From Burkholderiales bacterium (GTDB lineage: Bacteria; Pseudomonadota; Gammaproteobacteria; Burkholderiales; Burkholderiaceae_D): a DNA stretch of 7,032 bases. The notes beneath the pieces are model-generated. The model ran no database searches, was not told where the DNA came from, and saw only the letters and a program-made list of their open reading frames with translations. A program made the position numbers and the translations under genes. Positions 1-6,076 of the stretch are shown here, in pieces (position 1 is the stretch's first letter; every line of letters begins with the position of its first letter). The DNA lies in NCBI GenBank assembly GCA_016197345.1, contig JACPVY010000130.1, forward strand, positions 3,616-10,647, in the 5' to 3' direction.

Positions 1-962
1 GCACCAAAATCGTGGCGCAGCGGATTGAATTCAAACATGCCTTGCCGCACGTATAGCCGCTCAAATTGCGGTTTCATGCGTGGGCTATCCGGGTTGATGC
101 TAATGCCTACGCCAGTCAACACGCGCGCTAGTTCTTGCACATCGCGCTGGCTATAGCCGCCATTGACGCCCATGGTGTGCAATTCCATCAATTCACGCGC
201 ATAATTTTCGTTGATTTTATTCGCCGCGTTATGCTCGTTATCCAAATAGCGCAGCATCGCCGGGTGCGTCGCAGTAGCGTGCAGCAAATCTTGGAAGCGC
301 CCTAACGCAAAGGGACGGATCGCGTGTTCTTCAAAATCCCCTAGCATGGCCCGCACATTGTGCTTGCCGTGGTGGATGTTGAAGTGATTCATCCAAAAAC
401 TCACCATCTGCTCTTGCAATTGCTGCTCAGAATAGAGTGAGCGCAGCAAGCTACGGCTGGCCGCTTCGCGCGCCAGTGCATGCATTTCTTGCTGATAGTC
501 TTTCTTCGCGTCTTCTTTCGAGGCGGTGTTTTGATCAGCATTGATGCGCACCCGTTCTAAGTCTTGCATTAGCTTGAGTAACGGAGTTTGGGTGACCCGC
601 ATGGCGTCGATTTGCGCTTGAATGGCGCTAGGCAGTTGCGGCGGGCTAGCGCGCAGTTGCTGCGACAAATATTGATTCACGCCCAAGTTTTGCGTCTGCT
701 GCAAGCTCGCTGGCATGACGCCCCACGTCACGCGATTGACGATTTGTTGCCGAGAAGAATTCTGTAATGCGGGGAAGCTAAAGCTAGTTGGCAGATGCGC
801 TGCTCGGCTTGAGCTAGCGCTAGCGTTTGTGGTAGTTTGGTTGACGGAGATAGGCGGTGGTGCGGGGCGATTACTGTGTTGCGGTGTGGCGCAGGCTACC
901 AGCAACAACGCTAGCGCGATACTGCTAGCGAAGATGCCACCGCGAATGCTAAAGACTTTCAT
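1..962 (-). CDS. DUF1800 family lipoprotein, N-terminal part (runs off the left edge)
   Basis: I translated this by hand from the ATG at 962-960; it stays open for 320 codons to the window edge, so the C-terminus is missing. The N-terminus is a lipoprotein signal: charged start (MKVFSIRGG), hydrophobic core and lipobox L-V-A-C with Cys24, followed by a Ser/Pro/Ala/Thr-rich linker of about 35 residues. The DUF1800 core (PF08811) is recognised from FWMNHFNIHHGK (residues 189-200), a HPAMLRYLDN segment, NENYARELMELHTMGV (from residue 251) and a GGYSQRDVQELARVLTG segment. DUF1800 proteins are exported or envelope-linked, have no settled function, and are often encoded next to a DUF1501 gene; such a partner could lie beyond position 1 (inference). 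The start is supported by AGGA about 5 nt upstream and by the complete lipobox. A hairpin lies 21 nt upstream of the ATG. Family assignment is firm; function is unknown. Confidence 0.88.
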   Translation of the reverse strand, partial: MKVFSIRGGIFASSIALALLLVACATPQHSNRPAPPPISVNQTTTNASASSSRAAHLPTSFSFPALQNSSRQQIVNRVTWGVMPASLQQTQNLGVNQYLSQQLRASPPQLPSAIQAQIDAMRVTQTPLLKLMQDLERVRINADQNTASKEDAKKDYQQEMHALAREAASRSLLRSLYSEQQLQEQMVSFWMNHFNIHHGKHNVRAMLGDFEEHAIRPFALGRFQDLLHATATHPAMLRYLDNEHNAANKINENYARELMELHTMGVNGGYSQRDVQELARVLTGVGISINPDSPRMKPQFERLYVRQGMFEFNPLRHDFG

Positions 963-975
963 ATCTTTCCTGCCT

Positions 976-1011
976 AAAGTAAAGTTAAGCCCCGATTGGT
1001 TGGGGCTTAAC
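976..1011 (-). terminator. Hairpin with weak T tract between the exported-protein gene and the DUF1800 gene
   Basis: A perfect 10-bp inverted repeat (984-993 with 1002-1011, arms GTTAAGCCCC and GGGGCTTAAC, 8-nt loop) is followed on the minus strand by TTTACTTTAGG. It fits a rho-independent terminator for the gene ending at 1086, but the T tract is interrupted and the hairpin ends only 21 nt before the DUF1800 start. It could instead be a leader hairpin or attenuator of that gene. Confidence 0.6.
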
Positions 1012-1018
1012 GCGGCAA

Positions 1019-1046
1019 CAGATACAAAAGTAATCAAGTCCTGCAA
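1019..1046 (-). promoter_or_regulatory. Weak candidate promoter for the DUF1800 gene
   Basis: On the minus strand TTGCAG (1046-1041) and TATCTG (1024-1019) are separated by 16 nt, loosely matching sigma70 -35 and -10 hexamers. Transcription would start near 1012, so the hairpin at 984-1011 would lie at the 5' end of the mRNA. The match is poor and such pairs occur by chance; it is listed because it is the only candidate I see in the 123-bp gap. Confidence 0.2.
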
Positions 1047-1085
1047 ATATTTTTTATGAAATTGGCAAGCTCAGAATAAAGCAAT

Positions 1086-1880
1086 TTAATCGAGAAAATC
1101 GGCGTACTCTTTTTGGCCATAGCCTTTCAACTGTTGCCACGGCAATTCGCGACGCAAGCTGCTGGCGACATTGACTTCAAAGCGATTGAAAAAGCGCCCA
1201 GCTTTATCACCACTTTCAACGATCAATGGAATTTGGCGCTTTTCATCCCACAGCACGCGTTGAAAAACTTCGCCATTATCGCGTTCACGCCACACCGCAC
1301 CAGCGACATCGGATTTGCGCTTCGCTAGTGGCAAGGTCGCCACTTGTTTGGGATCAACTAAGAAATAAGCGTTGACCCAAGAACCATCGAAATTGACGTT
1401 ATCGTATTCGCTAGCTGGCACGGCAATCACTTGGCGCGTGCTGCTATCGACATATTCGAGGCGGGTTTTGCCATTTTCGAACATCACATGGCGTGGAATC
1501 ATCACGGGGTTGAAGGCTTCGTGATCATGTACTTTTAACGCGACTTTTTTGGCGCTAGCGCTGTTGGCTGCGGCTTGATTGCTAGGCTTATCTTGATGCT
1601 TATCGGCCAGCTTGCTGGCGGGCGGCAACACACGCTCGACCCACACATGGCCAACGCGACGCAACATCGTTTCTTCATAGCGCGATTCACGCATGACGCC
1701 TTCGTTGGTCAGCACTTTGGTGTAGTAGCGTACGGTCAAATCGACATCTGGCGCGGCGACACTCGCGGCGGGCGCTGGTGCGTTAGCGGGAGTAGCGGCA
1801 GAGGTTGCAGCAGTAGCAGAAATTGACGCGAGCAAGGTGCTAGCGAGTAAAGCCACAAAAAATTTCACTGAAGTATTCAT
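1086..1880 (-). CDS. Exported protein of unknown function
   Basis: This 264-residue protein belongs to no family I can name. Residues 1-24 form a Sec signal peptide (MNTSVKFF, then a Leu/Ala-rich core) with a likely signal peptidase I site around Ala22-Thr-Ala24. An Ala/Pro/Thr/Ser-rich linker follows to about residue 44. The mature part is soluble and charged, with no further membrane segment. It has alternating beta-like stretches (LTVRYYTKVL, VWVERVLP, TRLEYVD, QIPLIVESGD), which might suit a LolA- or RseB-like beta sheet; that is only an impression. A Lys/Ala/Ser-rich insert lies near residues 90-115. Its ATG is 16 nt after the terminator hairpin of the phosphatase gene and has no clear Shine-Dalgarno sequence, so translation may be weak or coupled to readthrough. 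It sits between phosphatases and a DUF1800 lipoprotein, suggesting an envelope role. The gene is real given its signal peptide and length; function is unknown. Confidence 0.8.
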   Translation of the reverse strand: MNTSVKFFVALLASTLLASISATAATSAATPANAPAPAASVAAPDVDLTVRYYTKVLTNEGVMRESRYEETMLRRVGHVWVERVLPPASKLADKHQDKPSNQAAANSASAKKVALKVHDHEAFNPVMIPRHVMFENGKTRLEYVDSSTRQVIAVPASEYDNVNFDGSWVNAYFLVDPKQVATLPLAKRKSDVAGAVWRERDNGEVFQRVLWDEKRQIPLIVESGDKAGRFFNRFEVNVASSLRRELPWQQLKGYGQKEYADFLD

Positions 1881-1891
1881 ATTGTTTTCAT

Positions 1892-1923
1892 AAAAACAGC
1901 GGCGAACCTCAGTCCGCCGCTGT
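1892..1923 (-). terminator. Intrinsic terminator after the second phosphatase gene
   Basis: A GC-rich 9-bp stem (1915-1923 pairing with 1896-1904, arms ACAGCGGCG and CGCCGCTGT, 10-nt loop) is followed on the minus strand by a run of T. It starts 25 nt after the phosphatase stop codon, a classic position. The next gene starts only 16 nt after the stem, so either transcription reads through or this hairpin also acts in that gene's leader. Confidence 0.8.
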
Positions 1924-1948
1924 CATTTCTATCTAAAGCAGGATCAAT

Positions 1949-3293
1949 TTAGAAACCAAATGCAGACTTCAACAAACCGAAGACTTTGGTGTTATCCAAA
2001 CTGCCTTTGAATGGCTTGGAACCGGCACCCAAAGCAAACAGTTTGACGTCACCGCCGCCATGGGTTTCACTCGCCAAACGCACGCCTGTTTCTTGCTTGT
2101 AGTTGTCGTCCAAAACAGCTGCGCTATCGAGGCTAGCGCGCAATGCTGGACGATTTGGGCCGTTACCAAACACCAAGGTGGTGTAGGTGTTGCCATCTGC
2201 ATCTTTGCTAGGCAAACCGGTTTTGTAATCGCGGTTGATATCCAAGATAGGATTGCCGCGCTTGCCATAGCCATTGAATGCCAAGGTGTGATCATGGTCA
2301 GCGGTGACGACGATCAAGGTGTTAGCAAAGCTTGGGTCGGTTGCTTTGATTTTGTCCAAAGCAGCTTTGATCGCATTGTCAAATGCAATCGTATCGACCA
2401 GAGCGCGCTTGGCGTTAGTGCCATGCAAGGCGTGGTCAATCCGGCCACCTTCGACCATCAAGAAATAGCCATTGCTGTTTTGCGACAAGATGTCGATCGC
2501 TTTCACCGTCATTTCAGCCAAGCTAGGTTGGTTCGCGCCTTCGCCCACTGGTGGGGTAGCGGTGCGATCCAATTCATATTCCAAATGGCTCTTGGAGCTA
2601 TACAAACCGATGAATTTTTTGTTGTTAGGTGCGGCTGCCATGTCAGCTTTGGTGGCGGCAACGGTATAACCTTTTGCTGCCAATTCTGCTAACAAATCAC
2701 GACCATCAGCACGACCAGCTTTATTGGTGGTGGCGTTAAATGGGGTGAAATGATTACGACCGCCACCCATCAACACATCCACGCCATCGCCTAGCGCGGT
2801 GTTGTAGCCTGCACCACCCGGCACGGCTTGCGCAGCAATCGCGTATTGCGCATTGCGGCTGCAAATGTGGGAGTAGGTAGCGCCTGGCGTAGCATTTGCC
2901 ATTGGTCGCCGTGCAATTATTGATGCCGAGGTTGCCGTTCGCATCTTTGCTCGGATCGACGTTGACGGTGTCCGACGACATCGACAACACTTCGTTATTC
3001 ATCTTCACGCCGGTCATGTAGGCCGCCATCGATGGTGCGCTATCGGTGGTTTGCGCATCGTTCGAATAGGTGCGGATACGTGCGGTGCGTTGGAATTGAT
3101 CCATTTGCAACGCGCCATCTTCACCATATTTGTAAATCCGTGCAGCGGTAATGGTGGACGGGCCCATGCCATCGCCCAAGAAGAAAATAACGTTTTTCGC
3201 TTCGCCGGCAGCGTTCGCAGGAGCGGCAATCAAGGCGCCAAAGCTGGCAGTAATTGCGCTAGAAAGTAAGCTAGAAAGAATAATGCGTTTCAT
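1949..3293 (-). pseudogene. Alkaline phosphatase (PhoA superfamily), frameshifted by an internal deletion
   Basis: Two overlapping minus-strand frames together encode one periplasmic alkaline phosphatase. The first begins at 3293 with a good Shine-Dalgarno (GGAG, 8 nt away) and a signal peptide ending about PANA28. It carries FFLGDGMG (metal-binding Asp41) and TDSAPS (nucleophile Ser85), and is in register to Lys133. The protein then jumps frame at 2895/2894 and continues as ATPGATYSHICSR with VEGGRIDHALH, TADHDHT and ETHGGGDV (remaining metal ligands) to a TAA at 1951-1949. Compared with the upstream paralogue, 25 codons plus 2 nt (about 77 nt) are missing, including the strand before the His-Ala-Thr motif. 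Restored, it would be about 473 residues. No other lesion is visible, so the loss looks recent, or it is a sequencing or assembly fault. As written the first frame ends at 2754 after 179 residues, so no active enzyme is expected. It lies 18 bp after the intact paralogue, in the same operon. Confidence 0.88.
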
Positions 3294-3311
3294 ATTGTGT
3301 TCTCCGGGGAA

Positions 3312-4793
3312 TTACAGGCCAAGCGCGGTTTTCACCAGCGAAAATACTTTGGTGTTATCAAGGGTGCCAGTGAAGGTTTCGGCATTTTTGCCAGTAGCAC
3401 CGAGGAACACGTCTGTACCGCCATGGGTTTCGTTACCAGCGCTGACGCGCACCACGGCTTCTTGATGATAGGTATTTGCGCCTGTGACGCTGTCATCCAA
3501 GGAATTCAAGCTTGCGCGGCTGCTTTGGGTGCGGTTTTCGCCGTTACCAAAGCCGATGATGGAATATGGTGCGCCATCCAAATCTTTTTCTGGCGCACCA
3601 GTCACATAGTTTTTCACCACGCCCAACACGCCAGCATTGCCGGTTGCGGTTTTACCAGTGCGCTTAGCGTAGCCATTCAAGACCAAGGTGTGATCATGGT
3701 CAGCGGTGACGACGATCAGGGTGTTTTTCAGTTCAGGGTCTTTCAATTTCACTTTGTCGATTGCCGCTTTGATGGCGTTATCAAACGCTAGCGTGTCTTG
3801 CAGCGCTTTTTTAGCGGTGGTTTCATGCAAAGCGTGGTCGATACGGCCACCTTCCACCATCAAGAAAAAGCCTTTGCTGTTTTGCGACAGGACGTCGATT
3901 GCTTTGCTCGTCATCTCGGCCAAGCTAGGTTCTTTCGCTGGATCGCGATCCAAGTCATAGCTCATGTGGCTAGACGTGAACAGACCAAACATGCGGGTCG
4001 CTTTAGCGCCATCAATCGCGGCAAATTCAGTCGAGTTGCTAGCGAACGAATAGTTTTTCGCTTTCATTTCAGCGATCAAATCACGGCCATCAGCACGTTT
4101 GCCGCCTTGCGCCTTGGTCATGAAGAATTGCGAGCCGCCGCCCATCAAGACATCCAAGCCTTCGCCTAGTTTGCTGTTATAGCCAGTGCCGCCTGGCACG
4201 ACTTGCGCAGCAATATCGTTTTCCAAATCGCGGTGGCAGATATGGGAATAGGTTGCCGCTGGAGTTGCATGTGTCACGCGGGTGGTTGTCACCACACCGG
4301 TACCCAAGCCTTTAGCTTTTGCCAATTCGATCAAAGTGGTTGCTGGCGTGCCGTTGCTGGTGCCGCAGTTGTTTGCCAATTTGTTGCCGTTAGCATCGAC
4401 GATTGGGTCGATTGCTTTGGTGTCCGAGCTCATCGAGATGACTTCATTATTCATCTTCACGCCGGTCATATAAGCCGACATCGATGGTGCGCTATCCGTC
4501 ACTTGCGCGTCGTTCGAAAAAGTTTTGATGAAGGCCGTTTCCGGCAAGGTGTCGATAGTCAAATCACCATCTTCACCCACTGCGTAAATACGCGCGGCGG
4601 TTAGCGTCGTCATCCCCATGCCATCGCCCAAGAAAAAGATCACATTTTTCGCGGTGGTGGCTTCAACAGGCGTTTCTGGGGCAGTAACGGCGGTGGTGTT
4701 GCTGGAGCTGCAAGCGGACAGTAAAGCGAGAGCCGAGCAAATGCTGGCGCAAATACGCAGAACTGGGGATGGGCTATATTTCATGTCGTTCAT
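3312..4793 (-). CDS. Alkaline phosphatase (PhoA superfamily), predicted lipoprotein
   Basis: This 493-residue phosphomonoesterase should release phosphate from organic esters at the cell surface or in the periplasm. The catalytic set is complete. By alignment to E. coli PhoA, Asp57 (D51), Asp100-Ser101-Ala102 (nucleophile S102), His175 and Thr177 (D153, T155), Arg188 (R166), Glu314 (E322), Asp319 and His323 (D327, H331), Asp365-His366 (D369, H370) and His457 (H412) are all present. His at the D153 and K328 (His320) positions is seen in many non-enterobacterial and animal enzymes. The N-terminus ends in a lipobox L-L-S-A-C (Cys28) and a Ser/Thr/Pro/Ala-rich tether, so it is probably membrane anchored. 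Start choice is open: the ATG at 4793 lacks a spaced Shine-Dalgarno, while the ATG at 4784 (MKYSPSP) has GGA 8 nt upstream and keeps the lipobox. A Pho box promoter lies directly upstream. It is first in an operon with the broken paralogue. The family is certain; exact substrate is not. Confidence 0.95.
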   Translation of the reverse strand: MNDMKYSPSPVLRICASICSALALLSACSSSNTTAVTAPETPVEATTAKNVIFFLGDGMGMTTLTAARIYAVGEDGDLTIDTLPETAFIKTFSNDAQVTDSAPSMSAYMTGVKMNNEVISMSSDTKAIDPIVDANGNKLANNCGTSNGTPATTLIELAKAKGLGTGVVTTTRVTHATPAATYSHICHRDLENDIAAQVVPGGTGYNSKLGEGLDVLMGGGSQFFMTKAQGGKRADGRDLIAEMKAKNYSFASNSTEFAAIDGAKATRMFGLFTSSHMSYDLDRDPAKEPSLAEMTSKAIDVLSQNSKGFFLMVEGGRIDHALHETTAKKALQDTLAFDNAIKAAIDKVKLKDPELKNTLIVVTADHDHTLVLNGYAKRTGKTATGNAGVLGVVKNYVTGAPEKDLDGAPYSIIGFGNGENRTQSSRASLNSLDDSVTGANTYHQEAVVRVSAGNETHGGTDVFLGATGKNAETFTGTLDNTKVFSLVKTALGL

Positions 4794-4815
4794 CCGGCGG
4801 GTTTAAAAGCCCTGC

Positions 4816-4849
4816 ACTGTAGTGGGCAAAAATGACTCGCTTATGACAT
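4816..4849 (-). promoter_or_regulatory. Pho box (PhoB-activated) promoter of the phosphatase operon
   Basis: The minus strand reads ATGTCATAAGCGAGTCAT (4849-4832), two 7-bp units spaced 11 bp start to start. The consensus unit is CTGTCAT: the first unit matches 6 of 7 bases and the second 5 of 7. A 10-bp spacer leads to TACAGT (4821-4816), a 4 of 6 match to the -10 hexamer. No -35 hexamer is needed in PhoB-activated promoters, and this spacing is the same as at E. coli pstS. Transcription would start near 4809, giving a short leader of about 16 or 25 nt depending on the start codon. The downstream genes being alkaline phosphatases strongly supports the call. Confidence 0.82.
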
Positions 4850-4928
4850 GAAAAAGATGGATTACAGGAAATTTTTATTGCAGATGGGCATTTCCAACGC
4901 CAAAAAGATTGATTAACGGCATTTCCTT

Positions 4929-4961
4929 GCCTAAATACGCATCATTTGTGATGATTTAGGC
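4929..4961. repeat. Bulged inverted repeat in the phosphatase upstream region
   Basis: Arms GCCTAAAT (4929-4936) and ATTTAGGC (4954-4961) enclose an inner CATCA/TGATG pairing (4940-4944 with 4949-4953) and a TTTG loop, with a 3-nt bulge ACG on one side. That is 13 base pairs in all. No T tract follows on either strand, so a terminator is unlikely. It lies about 80 bp upstream of the Pho box and may be a protein-binding dyad or a remnant; the role is unknown. Confidence 0.5.
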
Positions 4962-4999
4962 CAAACCAAGTCGAAACTTTGGCAAAAAAGTTATCGAGA

Positions 5000-5025
5000 T
5001 TTATTTTGCTGGCACGCAAAATAAA
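5000..5025. repeat. Perfect 10-bp inverted repeat, AT-rich
   Basis: TTTATTTTGC (5000-5009) and GCAAAATAAA (5016-5025) are perfect reverse complements around a 6-nt centre (TGGCAC). The symmetry and AT-rich arms fit an operator-like dyad, but the span could also fold in RNA. It sits between the phaB terminator and the phosphatase promoter, roughly 150 bp upstream of the Pho box. I recognise no specific regulator. Confidence 0.55.
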
Positions 5026-5038
5026 GTCTAAGGGGATG

Positions 5039-5063
5039 AAAAAAGGGGAGCCAGGCTCCCCTT
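5039..5063 (-). terminator. Intrinsic terminator of the phaB gene
   Basis: On the minus strand a 9-bp GC-rich stem (5055-5063 with 5043-5051, arms AAGGGGAGC and GCTCCCCTT, 3-nt loop) runs directly into TTTT. It begins about 25 nt after the phaB-like stop codon. This is a textbook rho-independent terminator and separates the PHB genes from the phosphatase operon. Confidence 0.92.
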
Positions 5064-5088
5064 GTTCGTTGCGTCGATGCCGCAGCGA

Positions 5089-5829
5089 TTAATACATATG
5101 CTGACCACCGTTAATGGCGATATTCGCGCCCGTCAAGAAAGCCGCTTCTTCCGACGCTAAATACGCCACCAAACCAGCGACTTCTTCTGGCTTACCTAAA
5201 CGTGCCATCGGGATTTGCGGAATGATTTTGGAATCCAGCACTTCTTGTGGAATCGCCATCACCATCTTGGTGCCGATATAGCCAGGCGAAATGGTATTGA
5301 CGGTCACGCCTTTGCGCGCCACTTCCAGCGCCAGCGCTTTGGTGAAACCATGCATCCCCGCTTTTGCTGCCGAGTAATTGGTTTGACCAAACGCACCTTT
5401 TTGGCCGTTGACCGATGAGATATTGATGATGCGACCCCAACCACGTTCAGCCATGCTATCGCAAACCGGTTTCGTCATATTGAAGACGGAATCGAGATTG
5501 GTGCTCATCACCGCATCCCACGCGATTTTGTCCATCTTTTTGAAGGTCATATCGCGCGTAATGCCAGCGTTATTAACCAATACATCGACCGGGCCGATTT
5601 CTTTTTCGATCTGGGCGATGCAGCGCGCCGCGGAATCATAATCGGCGACGTCACATTCATAGGCATGAAAATTGTATCCAGCTTCTTTCATTGCTGCCAA
5701 CCACGCTTCGTGTTTGGTATTTCCGGGGGAATAAGTCGTCACGACTGTATAGTCCAAAGCCGCCATCTTGATGCAAATGGCTTCGCCCAACCCGCCCATG
5801 CCGCCTGTTACCAATGCAATTCTTGACAT
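5089..5829 (-). CDS. phaB: Acetoacetyl-CoA reductase (NADPH-type, PHB synthesis)
   Basis: This short-chain dehydrogenase/reductase reduces acetoacetyl-CoA to (R)-3-hydroxybutyryl-CoA, the second step of PHB synthesis in the cytoplasm. At 246 residues it equals the length of the Cupriavidus (Ralstonia) enzyme. Visible motifs are the Rossmann TGGMGGLG (residues 8-15), NNAG (86-89), the catalytic Asn111, Ser139, Tyr152 and Lys156 (YSAAK), and SPGYIGTKMV. The block GWGRIINISSVNGQKGAFGQTNYS and the C-terminal NGGQHMY are characteristic of PhaB rather than FabG. The GGMGG glycine loop also follows PhaB. The start ATG at 5829-5827 has a good Shine-Dalgarno (GAGG about 7 nt upstream). It lies 247 bp after the thiolase stop, so the two may share a transcript or have separate promoters. 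Its own terminator follows. Cofactor preference is inferred from family. Confidence is high. Confidence 0.94.
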   Translation of the reverse strand: MSRIALVTGGMGGLGEAICIKMAALDYTVVTTYSPGNTKHEAWLAAMKEAGYNFHAYECDVADYDSAARCIAQIEKEIGPVDVLVNNAGITRDMTFKKMDKIAWDAVMSTNLDSVFNMTKPVCDSMAERGWGRIINISSVNGQKGAFGQTNYSAAKAGMHGFTKALALEVARKGVTVNTISPGYIGTKMVMAIPQEVLDSKIIPQIPMARLGKPEEVAGLVAYLASEEAAFLTGANIAINGGQHMY

Positions 5830-5887
5830 TTTTATCCTCGTTTCTAAACACTACATCGACCACTGCTGAAATTGAAAATAGCCAAAG

Positions 5888-5905
5888 GCAAGCGCCACAG
5901 CTTGC
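5888..5905. repeat. Short inverted repeat upstream of phaB
   Basis: GCAAGC and GCTTGC are perfect 6-bp arms around a 6-nt centre (GCCACA). It is located 59 bp upstream of the phaB-like start, a reasonable place for an operator. A dyad of this size can occur by chance. I found no convincing sigma70 promoter in this gap. Confidence 0.3.
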
Positions 5906-5977
5906 ATTCACGCGCGCGCATACACCCTAGCCCGATGAGCTGAATCAAACCATGAGTGGGAATGGGGCGCGTCAACA

Positions 5978-6017
5978 CCTCGCTAGCGGCCACCGGGCAA
6001 AGGTGGCGCTAGCGAGG
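5978..6017. repeat. Long GC-rich hairpin containing two GCTAGC palindromes
   Basis: Arms of 16 paired bases (CCTCGCTAGC plus GCCACC at 5978-5994, with GGTGGC plus GCTAGCGAGG at 6002-6017) have one bulged G and a 7-nt loop. Each arm contains GCTAGC. There is no T tract on either side, so a standard intrinsic terminator is unlikely. It lies between the thiolase and reductase genes and could protect the thiolase mRNA 3' end, lower reductase expression, or be a REP-like intergenic repeat. Confidence 0.65.
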
Positions 6018-6020
6018 CTA

Positions 6021-6040
6021 GGGGTTTAGCAAGAAACCCC
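6021..6040. repeat. Second hairpin in the phaA-phaB gap
   Basis: GGGGTTT (6021-6027) and AAACCCC (6034-6040) form a perfect 7-bp stem with a 6-nt loop. It begins 36 nt after the thiolase stop on the minus strand and abuts the larger hairpin, but is followed by TAGCCTCG rather than T residues. The pair may act together as a transcript end or processing site. Confidence 0.5.
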
Positions 6041-6076
6041 GCTGCCAGACAACCTGCGCAATCGCTCTTTCCAGAA

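Noticed and set aside
715..1059. Plus-strand open frame of 114 codons
   Set aside because: It lies antisense to the DUF1800 lipoprotein start and reads through the hairpin at 984-1011; the protein has no recognisable features.
1920..1937. Pho-box-like CTGTCAT on the plus strand
   Set aside because: The second unit 11 bp on does not match, the site overlaps a terminator, and no plus-strand gene follows.
2060..2692. Plus-strand open frame of 210 codons
   Set aside because: It is antisense to the conserved phosphatase sequence, and its residues simply mirror that gene. Its openness comes from codon bias on the other strand.
2754..2944. Programmed ribosomal frameshift in the second phosphatase
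   Set aside because: Shifting frame would not supply the roughly 26 core residues that are missing, and no slippery motif is evident at 2895.
3297..3791. Plus-strand open frame of 164 codons, with a similar one at 6108-6614
   Set aside because: Both are antisense to strongly conserved enzymes (phosphatase, thiolase) and show no family motifs.
4960..4983. GCCAAA/TTTGGC inverted repeat
   Set aside because: Only six base pairs with a 12-nt loop; it is weak and expected by chance, with no T tract in the right place.
5952..5975. TTGACG at 5975-5970 (minus strand) as a -35 element for phaB
   Set aside because: No acceptable -10 hexamer lies 16-18 nt downstream.
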